This document shows positions 1 to 5,861 of a stretch of 9,909 bases of DNA, one piece after another (the first letter of the stretch is position 1; every line of letters starts with the position of its first letter). The stretch covers positions 1 to 9,909 of the forward strand of contig DNGI01000175.1 of assembly GCA_003486645.1 (NCBI GenBank), written 5' to 3'. Under the pieces are notes generated by a model that saw only the letters and a program-made list of their open reading frames with translations, did not search any database and had not been told where the DNA came from. The translations under genes and the position numbers were made by a program. Source of the DNA: Cyanobacteria bacterium UBA11370 (GTDB lineage Bacteria > Cyanobacteriota > Cyanobacteriia > Cyanobacteriales > Coleofasciculaceae).

Positions 1-22
1 GGTATATAGGGCGGATTTGGTA

Positions 23-667
23 TTAGACCGTAAGGGACTTTTCAAATTCCTCCAATGCCTGCACACTACCCACCTGCCAAGCCCGTTCTACGACAGAGGG
101 AATGATTTGAGTCAGAGGAATATTAGGAAAGGTGGGACTAAGGTCAGATAAGAGGTATTCTCCATTCCTAAGCAAATAAATCCTCAGCTTGCCACTATCA
201 TAGAGCCACAGTTCCGGAACAGCGATCGCCTTGTACGCACCGAGGGTAGTTTTAGAGGTTACATCTGTTTCAATCGCTAGGTCTGGGGGAGGATCATCTG
301 CTTCGAGTCGGCGACGACCAATCATGCGCTGATAATTCTGAATGTAGAAGCAAGCATCTGGTTCAACTCCTGCGGTATTTTCCTGCTTAAAGGTGGTTGA
401 ACCAAACGGTTGATATCTTCTCCCGCTAGCTTTCAGTAAAATTTTCACAATGTCAGAGATTAAATCTCTCGGAACTTCATGTTCGGGTAGAGGAACCCTA
501 ATTTCCAAACAGCCTTTGCTATAGGCAACTCGTGCCGCCCGCTTGTTACCCATTTCCTGCAAGATGGATTCAAATTCCGACCAACTTACATTTGGGATAG
601 TAACAGCACTACCGGGCGCTAAATGTATCTGGCTAACGGGTTTAACAACCCAGGATACAGCAGTCAT
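23..667 (-). CDS. Uma2 family endonuclease (DUF820, PD-(D/E)XK fold)
   Basis: A 214-residue protein of the Uma2/DUF820 family (COG4636), a PD-(D/E)XK nuclease-fold family present in very many copies in cyanobacteria. What it cuts in vivo is not established. Visible family marks are EPDACFYIQN near residue 102, the core DPPPDLAIETDVTS near residue 124 (the acidic D and ExD positions of the active site), and VPELWLYDSGKLRIYLL near residue 150. The length is normal for the family and the frame is intact. The ATG at 667-665 lacks a clear Shine-Dalgarno sequence, but family sequence begins soon after it. The gene stands alone, transcribed out of the left side of the window. A HIP1 site (222-229) lies inside it. 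The family call is strong; the cellular role is unknown. Confidence 0.9.
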   Translation of the reverse strand: MTAVSWVVKPVSQIHLAPGSAVTIPNVSWSEFESILQEMGNKRAARVAYSKGCLEIRVPLPEHEVPRDLISDIVKILLKASGRRYQPFGSTTFKQENTAGVEPDACFYIQNYQRMIGRRRLEADDPPPDLAIETDVTSKTTLGAYKAIAVPELWLYDSGKLRIYLLRNGEYLLSDLSPTFPNIPLTQIIPSVVERAWQVGSVQALEEFEKSLTV

Positions 668-929
668 AAGGCTATTACTTTAATGTGCATCAGCTTTTCA
701 TCGTAACATTTCAGTTCCGCTATTATAGCGTTTCTCTTTCTTTTGTAAGGGACATTTGATGGCTCTTCATTACTCCCTACTCCCTACTGCTAAAACCGAG
801 AACGAAAGCACTTCATCCAATTAATAACTGCTATAACTAACACTCTCACAAACGGGAAAGAAAATATTTAAGTCCTCGCTTTAGGAGCTGACGCTCACTC
901 CTGATGTCGAACCTGACTTTTTATCCGCT
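668..929. other. Intergenic region with short palindrome and heptad remnant
   Basis: This divergent intergenic stretch between the Uma2 gene and the next gene shows no coding signal. It holds a perfect 6-1-6 palindrome, CGCTATTATAGCG (718-730), about 50 bp upstream of the Uma2 start. It also holds two and a half copies of the 7-mer ACTCCCT (772-788), typical of cyanobacterial short tandem repeats, and a weak AGGAG/CTCCT inverted repeat (883-887 with 898-902). No convincing promoter was found. Confidence 0.5.
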
Positions 930-1598
930 ATGATTCGGATTCATTTCAACAGTCTGAATTGGCATCAATTTAATGCCAACGTTCCTTTCTCTGAGCTAAC
1001 TTTTCCTTATCAAAACTCAGAAATCGAGCAACTGGAACACCAATTCCACCTGCTCATCAAACAGCGTATTTTAGGCTTACCAATCGATAAACTGCTCTCC
1101 ACTTATCCCCGACTAGCTCACTGGCTTAAACAACTTGAGCAGGCGGCTCCAGAATTCTTTACTGAGCCATGTAATCAATATATTGAGTTTGATACAAGCC
1201 TACAGCGGGTAATGGGAGAAGTGTTACTTGAAGTAAACTGTGATGCTCTCGTGTATCGCTACAACTCTCTAGAAATTGTTAACTGGACGGCTTACCCTCT
1301 TCAATCAGAGGAGGAACTGCGTCACAACTGGCCTACAGGTTTAAGCCTATTTCTAGCTGCCACAACGAGTACGTATTTTGTTGATGAAATTACAATAACC
1401 TACTGGTTTGTAACGGACAGTTCCGAACCCGTCAAGGTTTCCTTCAACTACAACCCAGACGAACACGAGCAATTTAAAACTCAACTAGAGGAAGCTATAA
1501 AGCAATTAAAAATCCCTCTTAATCCCACACCAACTCCTAACACCAACCCATCCTTAATTAAAGATTACCTGGATACCATCACGGAGGTAGAACTATGA
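930..1598 (+). CDS. PD-(D/E)XK nuclease-family-like protein, probably catalytically inactive
   Basis: A 222-residue protein resembling cyanobacterial proteins annotated as PD-(D/E)XK nuclease family (PDDEXK_1/RecB-like). The similarity is by eye: FHLLIKQRILGLPI near residue 39, the segment around CDALVYRYNSLEIVNW near residue 104, the NWPTGLSLFLAATTS block near 133 and ITYWFV near 156. In active relatives the motif after the first Asp usually reads DWK. Here it reads NWT, so the acid and the lysine both seem lost. The N-terminal segment usual in relatives (a cysteine- and Arg-rich start) is also missing or divergent. The ATG at 930 has no clear ribosome binding site. The 3' end contains a strong GGAGGT (1583-1588) serving the ATG of a decayed downstream gene with ATGA overlap. 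Possible alternatives are a pseudoenzyme or a decaying gene. Confidence 0.6.
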   Translation: MIRIHFNSLNWHQFNANVPFSELTFPYQNSEIEQLEHQFHLLIKQRILGLPIDKLLSTYPRLAHWLKQLEQAAPEFFTEPCNQYIEFDTSLQRVMGEVLLEVNCDALVYRYNSLEIVNWTAYPLQSEEELRHNWPTGLSLFLAATTSTYFVDEITITYWFVTDSSEPVKVSFNYNPDEHEQFKTQLEEAIKQLKIPLNPTPTPNTNPSLIKDYLDTITEVEL

Positions 1599-1654
1599 CT
1601 TGACAACGAATTGTTGTCACCCGAATTGCTCTGGGAGGTGTTCGACTGAGCTGA
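1595..1654 (+). pseudogene. Remnant start of a translationally coupled gene
   Basis: An ATG at 1595 overlaps the preceding TGA as ATGA and is preceded by a textbook Shine-Dalgarno GGAGGT (1583-1588) at 6 nt spacing. The frame reads M-T-stop and then QRIVVTRIALGGVRLS before a second stop (1652-1654). Another frame continues as LIVALLSRSATEESVV up to the heptad array. This looks like the start of a gene silenced by an early nonsense change (TGA at codon 3) and later decay. The protein family is not recognised. A 7-bp inverted repeat (1601-1607 with 1613-1619) overlaps it. Confidence 0.35.
1601..1619. repeat. Inverted repeat TGACAAC-n5-GTTGTCA
   Basis: A perfect 7-bp stem with a 5-nt spacer sits 3 bp after the stop codon of the PD-(D/E)XK-like gene. 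It has no following T run, so it is not a classical intrinsic terminator. It may be a processing hairpin or a protein binding site. Confidence 0.4.
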
Positions 1655-1688
1655 TTGTTGCTCTCTTAAGTCGTTCGGCAACAGAAGA

Positions 1689-1744
1689 GTCAGTGGTCAT
1701 TAGTCATTAGTCATTAGTCATTAGTCATTGGTCAGTGGTCAGTT
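1689..1744. repeat. Heptanucleotide tandem repeat (GTCATTA type, 8 units)
   Basis: Eight consecutive 7-bp units: GTCAGTG, four perfect GTCATTA, GTCATTG, GTCAGTG, GTCAGTT. The outer units are more divergent than the core, as expected of slippage-driven growth. The array fills most of the gap between the decayed gene remnant and the 3' end of the toxin gene on the opposite strand. Short tandem heptad repeats are a known feature of filamentous cyanobacterial genomes. Confidence 0.95.
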
Positions 1745-1775
1745 GATACCACCTCTGAAGCTACTCTTGAAAATA

Positions 1776-2117
1776 CTAATTTTCCTCCTCTTGCTGAGTG
1801 GCTTGTTCGGGTAAATGCTGACGAATATCCATGCTGTCATGGAGGATGCGAACTACCTCAACAGTGTCGTCCAAAACTCGGTAGAAAATATAGTGGCGAC
1901 CGTGACTCCCAACGTGATAGGAGTAGTAGCCTGGTCTGAGTTCTTCTCTGGGAAAACCTCGGGCGGGGTTTGCAGCGATTTTGGTGAAGGCATCATTGAG
2001 GAGCTTTTTGTATCTCTCTCGTTGCTCACTACCCCATGTTTTTTGGGTGTATTTCAGAATGTTCTTGAGGTCGCTGCGTGCTTGTGGGGTGATGTTAAGG
2101 GAATTGTGGGCAGACAC
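1776..2117 (-). CDS. ParE-type toxin (RelE/ParE superfamily)
   Basis: A toxin of a type II toxin-antitoxin pair. ParE-like members poison DNA gyrase and RelE-like members cut mRNA at the ribosome. Marks of the ParE side are NITPQARSDLKNILKYTQ at the N-terminus, NPARGFP in the middle, SHGRHYIFYRVLDDTVEVVRILH, and the closing MDIRQHL. The length (113 residues) is a little over the usual 95-105 because of a Glu/Gln-rich tail. The frame can open at TTG 2126, but GGAG (2128-2131) is then only 1 nt away. GTG at 2117 gives 10 nt spacing and is preferred. The gene overlaps the end of the antitoxin gene by 23 bp, so translation is likely coupled and co-transcribed. The target is inferred from family only. 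Confidence 0.87.
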   Translation of the reverse strand: MSAHNSLNITPQARSDLKNILKYTQKTWGSEQRERYKKLLNDAFTKIAANPARGFPREELRPGYYSYHVGSHGRHYIFYRVLDDTVEVVRILHDSMDIRQHLPEQATQQEEEN

Positions 2118-2445
2118 AAGGATCAATCTCCAAATTACCAGCCTCTAACTCGGCAAGTGCCTCTTGTTCTATGGTGTCTAAATCGAGAGGTAGCGAGACA
2201 CCGCTATTTTCTCCTTTGATGAGTTCTGCCCTGAGTTTTCCGATTTTGAGCTGGGCAAGTTCTTTCTCAAACTGCTGGAGGCGGTCAAGCAATTCCTGGA
2301 AGGCATGAGCATCATGGACGACAAGCGCTGCTTCGCCGTTTACCGTCAGTACCATGGGGGTTTTCTTTTGTCGTATCTGTTCGGCATAGTTCCCTGCATT
2401 ACGCCGGAAATCAGTGAGGGAATGGATGTTGTCCAGGGTGAACAT
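2095..2445 (-). CDS. Phd/YefM-type antitoxin
   Basis: A 116-residue antitoxin partner of the downstream ParE-type toxin. The N-terminal half (MFTLDNIHSLTDFRRNAGNY, then TPMVLTVNGEAALVVHDAHAF) matches the Phd/YefM fold, which binds DNA as a dimer and represses its own operon. The rest is a helical, acidic tail (FEKELAQLKIGKLRAEL and onward) that would wrap and neutralise the toxin. The frame is open upstream to 2538, but family similarity starts at ATG 2445, and the extension would run across the operator palindromes. No Shine-Dalgarno sequence is visible before 2445. The antitoxin-first order and 23-bp overlap are normal for such operons. Confidence 0.88.
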   Translation of the reverse strand: MFTLDNIHSLTDFRRNAGNYAEQIRQKKTPMVLTVNGEAALVVHDAHAFQELLDRLQQFEKELAQLKIGKLRAELIKGENSGVSLPLDLDTIEQEALAELEAGNLEIDPCVCPQFP

Positions 2446-2456
2446 AGTGAAAGCTG

Positions 2457-2494
2457 ACACCTGTAGGTGTACATAATTGTACTCACAATTGTAT
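2457..2494. promoter_or_regulatory. Probable antitoxin operator: two palindromes
   Basis: Two inverted repeats lie 12-50 bp upstream of the antitoxin start. The first is ACACCT-GT-AGGTGT (2457-2470), a perfect 6-2-6. The second is AATTGT-ACTC-ACAATT (2475-2490), perfect 6-4-6 and imperfectly extendable to 2471-2494. Across them run TGTACA (2468-2473) and TGTACT (2478-2483), 10 bp apart centre to centre. The E. coli YefM operator uses TGTACA-cored palindromes, which supports an autoregulatory site. A TACAAT in this segment on the minus strand could be a -10 box, but no good -35 was found. Confidence 0.6.
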
Positions 2495-2562
2495 GCTAAA
2501 CAGAGAAATTTGTGAGGGTGCTGACGCACATTCATCATGATGAAAGCGTTGAGGCATCATTG

Positions 2563-3141
2563 ATGAATGTTATTTCCCTTCCCACAACTCAATCAACAGA
2601 AACTCTTGATGAACTCGAAGCTCAGTTGGAGTTGATTTTTGATTATCTGGAATCCGATAATCCTAATGATAGAACCGTAGCCGAGCAACTGTTTGAGGAA
2701 CTGCTACCCCGACTAGAAAAGAAAATTGATAGCTACGTTGCTACTCTTAATCGAAAACAAAATCGTGCTGATTTCCGTCACACAGAAGCTAAACGCATTC
2801 ACTCACTGGCTGTTACTGACTATCGTGCAGTTAATTGGCTTAAAGGTAAGCTCCTTGCATTTATGGAACGCCGAGTTGAAACGCTGGGTGAAAAGTCAGG
2901 TCGAAAACTAGAGGGATTGTACTGCCAAATTTCCTTATGTACCAATGGCGGTAAGCAACCTGTGTGGATCGACCCTGATCTTAGCGTCGATGATTTCCCG
3001 CCTGAGTATATCATCCAAGTTCCGACCCTCAATATCGAGAAACTCAAAGAAGATGCACTAGCTCACGGTGAAATCCGTTCCTCGCAAGGTCGTTTAATTG
3101 CCAAAGTCAATAAACGCAGCAAACACATCCGCATTTCTTAA
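2563..3141 (+). CDS. Siphovirus Gp157-like protein
   Basis: A 192-residue protein resembling the Gp157 family (Pfam Siphovirus Gp157), found in phages and, often, in cyanobacterial accessory DNA. The molecular function is poorly known; phage members sit in replication/recombination gene clusters. The N-terminal two thirds is helical and highly charged (LDELEAQLELIFDYLE, then FEELLPRLEKKIDSYVATL), probably coiled coil. The C-terminal part has the family's short beta pattern: RKLEGLYCQISLCTNGG, the WIDPDLSVDDFPPEYI segment, then the basic end NKRSKHIRIS. The reading frame is open from GTG 2512, but ATG 2563 has GAGG (2551-2554) 8 nt upstream and is preferred. It is divergent from the antitoxin and followed by an intrinsic terminator. 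It neighbours sigma and beta-clamp fragments, suggesting a former replication module. Confidence 0.75.
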   Translation: MNVISLPTTQSTETLDELEAQLELIFDYLESDNPNDRTVAEQLFEELLPRLEKKIDSYVATLNRKQNRADFRHTEAKRIHSLAVTDYRAVNWLKGKLLAFMERRVETLGEKSGRKLEGLYCQISLCTNGGKQPVWIDPDLSVDDFPPEYIIQVPTLNIEKLKEDALAHGEIRSSQGRLIAKVNKRSKHIRIS

Positions 3142-3181
3142 TTTAATCGTCTTTCATTCCTCACTTACTTTCCTTACTACT

Positions 3182-3213
3182 AAGCGTTCTCCTCTTGAGT
3201 TGAGAACGCTTTT
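3182..3213 (+). terminator. Intrinsic terminator of the Gp157-like gene
   Basis: A 10-bp perfect stem (AAGCGTTCTC 3182-3191 with GAGAACGCTT 3202-3211) has a 10-nt loop and runs into TTTT (3210-3213). It lies 40 bp after the stop codon. The T tract is short, so efficiency is uncertain. Confidence 0.7.
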
Positions 3214-3248
3214 CATTGGTCTAATATTTTATACTTTTTTCCCTCAAT

Positions 3249-3425
3249 ATGTCAAATTCTCCCCTCACTCCAGATCCAATTCGTGACTATCTTATCGCTA
3301 TTGGGAAACATCCCTTACTTACTTTTGAACAAGAACAATTTCACGGGCTTCGCGTCGGTCAATGGGTAAAGCTTGAAGCGGCAAAAAAACAACTTTAAAC
3401 CCAACTCCATCGAGAACCAACACTA
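3249..3425 (+). pseudogene. Sigma-70 family factor, N-terminal fragment cut by an IS
   Basis: The frame from ATG 3249 reads DPIRDYLIAIGKHPLLTFEQE near residue 9, the signature of sigma-70 region 1.2 (compare DPVRxYLKEIGxxPLLTxEEE), then KLEAAKKQL. It hits a stop (TAA 3396-3398) and continues in frame as TQLHREPTL, which again matches the REPT segment that follows region 1.2 in cyanobacterial group 1/2 sigma factors. The coding sequence then stops exactly where the IS5-family element begins. No regions 2-4 (core binding, -10 and -35 recognition) exist in the window, so it cannot act as a sigma factor. The ATG lacks a ribosome binding site. Two lesions are seen: a nonsense codon and truncation. 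Confidence 0.7.
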
Positions 3426-3468
3426 GGGCGTGTCTGCAAACTCACAACCAGGATAAGATGGCAGCGAT
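3426..3468. repeat. Left terminal inverted repeat of the IS5-family element
   Basis: It matches the reverse complement of 4266-4308 at 41 of 43 positions. The last codons and the stop of the transposase second frame (3442-3444) lie inside this repeat. Confidence 0.93.
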
Positions 3469-3921
3469 TATTAACATAGCGAGGTAGTTATGAGCGCACT
3501 TTTCATAACGTGTAGCGACCCGTCGAAATTGCTTGAGCCGGTTGATTAGTCGCTCAACTCGATTGCGCTCACGATAAAGTCCTCGGTTAAAGCGACAGCG
3601 GCGCTTTTCATTACGCCGTTGGGGAATGACTGGAGTAATCCCACATCGGCGTAACTCTTGGCGCACCGCCGAGCTACTGTAAGCTTTGTCCCCCAGAAAA
3701 TAACGAGGACGGCTTTTGGGACGACCACGTCCGGCGCGTTTAACCTTGCCTCCCTGCATCAAATCCTTGAACGCGATCGCTTCATGACGCTCTCCATTAG
3801 TCAGCACGAATCTCATGGGTTTACCAAAGCCTTCCACTCGAATGTGTATCTTAGTGCTAAAACCCCCTTGAGAGCGTCCTAAAGCTTGGTTTTGTTGCCC
3901 CATGAAGAGCACCTGCCGCAT
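3442..3921 (-). CDS. IS5-family transposase, second frame (orfB)
   Basis: The C-terminal part (159 residues) of an IS427-group DDE transposase. It carries the second catalytic Asp in YFLGDKAYSS (near residue 94) and the catalytic Glu region RNRVERLINRLKQFRRVATRY (near 122-142, with the YREK-like spacing). It starts with QQNQALGRSQGGFSTKIHI, the conserved block that normally follows the HQHAAGA segment of the first frame. It overlaps the first frame by 65 bp in a frame one base further on, so a +1 slip would join them into a roughly 265-residue enzyme. Independent initiation at ATG 3921 is possible but is not known to give an active protein. Confidence 0.88.
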   Translation of the reverse strand: MRQVLFMGQQNQALGRSQGGFSTKIHIRVEGFGKPMRFVLTNGERHEAIAFKDLMQGGKVKRAGRGRPKSRPRYFLGDKAYSSSAVRQELRRCGITPVIPQRRNEKRRCRFNRGLYRERNRVERLINRLKQFRRVATRYEKCAHNYLAMLIIAAILSWL

Positions 3922-4246
3922 GTTGGTGGGCTCGAACTACAGTGCTGTCTCCCATGTGGACTTCCCAATCAAGCTGACCAACAGCATCTGCCTGCTGCTG
4001 TAAAGCTGACCAAATCTGTTGCCATCTATCCGCTTTCTGCCAACGATAGAACCGACTTGAGACAGTCTTCCAAGAACCATATTTTTTGGGCAGGTCTCGC
4101 CAAGGTGCGCCAGTGCGTAAAATCCACAAAATACCGTTGAGAATTTGCCGATGGTCATTGGCTGGACGTCCGGTACGGGGTTTTTGAGGAGGCAGATGCG
4201 AGCGCAATCGCTCCCACTGTTGATCTGTTAGTTCACCTCTGAGCAT
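3857..4246 (-). CDS. IS5-family transposase, first frame (orfA)
   Basis: The N-terminal part (129 residues) of the transposase. It begins MLRGELTDQQWERLRSHLPP and contains GRPANDHRQILNGILWILRTG, the DUF4096-type DNA-binding region of IS5 transposases. It also has the first catalytic Asp in VHMGDSTVVRAHQHAAGA. After that block it runs out of homology to a stop at 3857-3859. The true sequence resumes in the overlapping frame. The candidate slip segment on the minus strand is CATGGGGCAACAAAACC. The frame is open upstream beyond the element, but ATG 4246, just inside the right terminal repeat, is the natural start. Confidence 0.88.
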   Translation of the reverse strand: MLRGELTDQQWERLRSHLPPQKPRTGRPANDHRQILNGILWILRTGAPWRDLPKKYGSWKTVSSRFYRWQKADRWQQIWSALQQQADAVGQLDWEVHMGDSTVVRAHQHAAGALHGATKPSFRTLSRGF

Positions 4247-4265
4247 GGTCGATTCCCTGATAGCG

Positions 4266-4308
4266 ATCGCTGCTATCTTATCCTGATTGTGAGTTTGCAG
4301 ACACGCCC
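4266..4308. repeat. Right terminal inverted repeat of the IS5-family element
   Basis: It is the partner of 3426-3468. A HIP1 site (4263-4270) overlaps its inner edge. Confidence 0.93.
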
Positions 4309-4310
4309 TA

Positions 4311-4820
4311 GCGCTTGAGATTGTTTTACCGGCTATTCCAACTAAACCGGCCCATCCAATCTTGGGATGCTTTTTGCTCGAGGCCGAGGCAAAAACAAAT
4401 ACAGTTACTTTGACAGGTTTTGATAGGAAATTGGGCATTCGTTGCCGTTGTGAAGCCCAAGTCGAACACAGTGGAAAACTCACTGTTCCGGCTCACCTAT
4501 TTGCTGGGTTAGTTTCCCAACTGGCGGATGAGTTGTTGACTTTAGAGGTAGAGGAAGAAAGCCTGATTTTAACTCAACCTTCGGGGCGCTATACCTTTGA
4601 AATCCAGAGCGCTGATGAGTTTCCCACTCTACCTAAACTAGAAGCTAACACAAGTCTTACCGTTGGTGCTGCCGACTTAGTTAAGGGTCTTGATACAACG
4701 ATTGGAGCGGCTAGCAATGAGGAAACAAAATTAACCCTAACAGGTGTACGGTTAACGTCAGAAAATAATACGTTGGAGTTGGCAGCGACCAATGGAACCC
4801 TCATGGCTGTTGCTAAATTA
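4311..4820 (+). pseudogene. dnaN: DNA polymerase III beta clamp (dnaN paralogue), fragment
   Basis: The frame from the IS edge reads ALEIVLPAIPTKPAHPILG, then FLLEAEA and NTVTLTGFDRKLGIRC, then VPAHLFAGLVSQL, YTFEIQSADEFPTLPKL and LELAATNG. These are the successive landmarks of beta-clamp domain 1 and the start of domain 2. About 12 N-terminal residues are missing (cut by the IS), and everything after about residue 180 of a usual 370-380 is missing, replaced in frame by IS1634 transposase sequence. The usual AATDGHRLAV motif is altered to AATNGTLMAV. A TTG at 4362 could start translation, but a clamp lacking half of domain 2 and all of domain 3 could not form the ring. Most likely this is a dead second copy of dnaN from a plasmid or phage-like module. 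Confidence 0.82.
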
Positions 4821-5591
4821 GATAATTATCAAACGAGAAAACAAGCGACCATTAAAAAGATAGATAAGCAAGTAGAGAAACAGTTAGAAAATGCCCTAGC
4901 ATCACTGCGTAAGCTATCCAAACAAGAGTTTGCTTGCATAGCCGATGCAGAGATAGCGATAAAAATGTTATCAGATTCGTGGAAGTATCACCAAATAAAA
5001 GAGATTAAATGCCAAGAGAAAGCCAGCCAAAAACCGACAGATAAAACGTAAAGAAACAAAGAAACAAAGACAATAGTTTATCAAGTTACCGGGGAAATAG
5101 AAGCTAGAGAAGCCGTGAAAGAAGTGGAAAAAGTCAAAGCTGGGAGATTTATATTAGCGACGAATATCTTAGAGAAAAAAGCAGTAATTAATGAACAGAT
5201 ATTAGCGGAATATAAAGCCCAGCAAAGTAACGAGAGAGGATTTAGATTCTTAAAAGACCCCTTATTTTTTACAGCCAGTGTATTCGTAAAAAAGCCGGAG
5301 AGAGTAGAAGCAATTGCGATGATAATGGGATTGTGCTTGTTAGTGTATAACCTAGCTCAAAGGAAATTGAGACAACAATTAGAAGCTACCAATAAGGGAG
5401 TGAAGAATCAGGTGAAGAAATTGACCAATAAGCCGACAATGCGCTGGATATTTCAAATGTTTCAGTCGGTGCATTGAGTGACGACACAGGGTGAAAAGCA
5501 AGTGAGTAATTTAACCCAAGAACGTGAAGAAATATTGCAGCATTTAGGGAAGTATTGTTGTCAGTACTATTTACTAATTTCTGGGGGATGA
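4821..5591 (+). pseudogene. IS1634-family transposase, C-terminal remnant
   Basis: About 256 codons of the C-terminal half of an IS1634-family transposase in one continuous frame broken by two stops (TAA 5049-5051 and TGA 5475-5477). The frame ends at TGA 5589-5591. Landmarks are KLSKQEFACIADAE, KYHQIKEI, KAGRFILATNILE, YKAQQSNERGFRFLKDPLFF (which contains a probable catalytic Glu), VEAIAMIMGLCLLVYNLAQRK, MRWIFQMFQSVH, and after the second stop VTTQGEKQVSNLTQE and YCCQYYLL. The N-terminal half with the first catalytic residues is missing; its place is taken by the dnaN fragment in the same frame. It is not active. The degree of decay suggests it is older than the neighbouring IS5-family element. 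Confidence 0.85.
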
Positions 5592-5861
5592 AGATTCGTA
5601 GAAAGGGAAAGATATTCGTAAATAAACCTAAGTTATTAGTCAAGATAAATCGTCTTGACCTAAGTTGCTTTGTGAATAGAATATAAATATTATTAGAGAA
5701 ATAGCGCTGTTTTTATATAAAAAGATATCAAATATTTCCCTTTACTTAATCAGCGCTAAATTTGCTATGCAATATGATACTAAAACTCCATAAGTTAAAC
5801 TAAAAACCGTTTTGGGTTTCATTCTCCACTAATTCTAAAAAACCCAGGTCACATCTGCGGA
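5592..5861. other. AT-rich intergenic region with two inverted repeats
   Basis: No coding signal is seen. It holds a 7-bp stem, GTCAAGA (5639-5645) with TCTTGAC (5653-5659), bracketed by a direct repeat CCTAAGTT (5627-5634, 5659-5666). It also holds an 8-bp inverted repeat, TAGCGCTG (5702-5709) with CAGCGCTA (5751-5758), enclosing 41 AT-rich bases. The left part probably includes the outer end of the decayed IS1634 element. The promoter of the following operon should lie here, but no clear -35/-10 pair was identified. Confidence 0.5.

Larger units (their letters stand above)
3426..4308 (-). mobile_element. IS5-family (IS427-group) insertion sequence, complete
   Basis: The element is 883 bp and is bounded by 43-bp terminal inverted repeats with 41 matches (3426-3468 and 4266-4308), beginning GGGCGTGTCTGCAAACTCAC. 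It is flanked by TA on both sides (3424-3425, 4309-4310), within CTAG at both ends, matching the short target duplication typical of the IS427 group. It encodes a transposase split into two overlapping frames on the minus strand with all catalytic residues present. Near-identical ends suggest recent insertion or recent recombination. The left flank is a sigma-factor fragment and the right flank a dnaN fragment, so the element sits at a gene-fragment junction. Confidence 0.93.

Noticed and set aside
883..902. Terminator or attenuator before the gene at 930
   Set aside because: The AGGAG/CTCCT stem is only 5 bp, is interrupted further in, and has no T tract.
1815..2219. 134-codon plus-strand open frame
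   Set aside because: It lies antisense across the toxin and antitoxin genes, which have clear family motifs; this frame has none.
3886..4140. 84-codon plus-strand open frame within the IS
   Set aside because: Antisense to the transposase, which has conserved catalytic motifs.
4362..5051. Intact 229-residue DNA polymerase III beta subunit
   Set aside because: Only the first two thirds is clamp sequence; the rest is IS1634 transposase, and domain 3 is absent, so it is a pseudogene chimera.
5115..5477. Independent 120-residue gene
   Set aside because: It is the middle of the IS1634 transposase frame, bounded by two in-frame stop codons, with recognisable sequence continuing on both sides.
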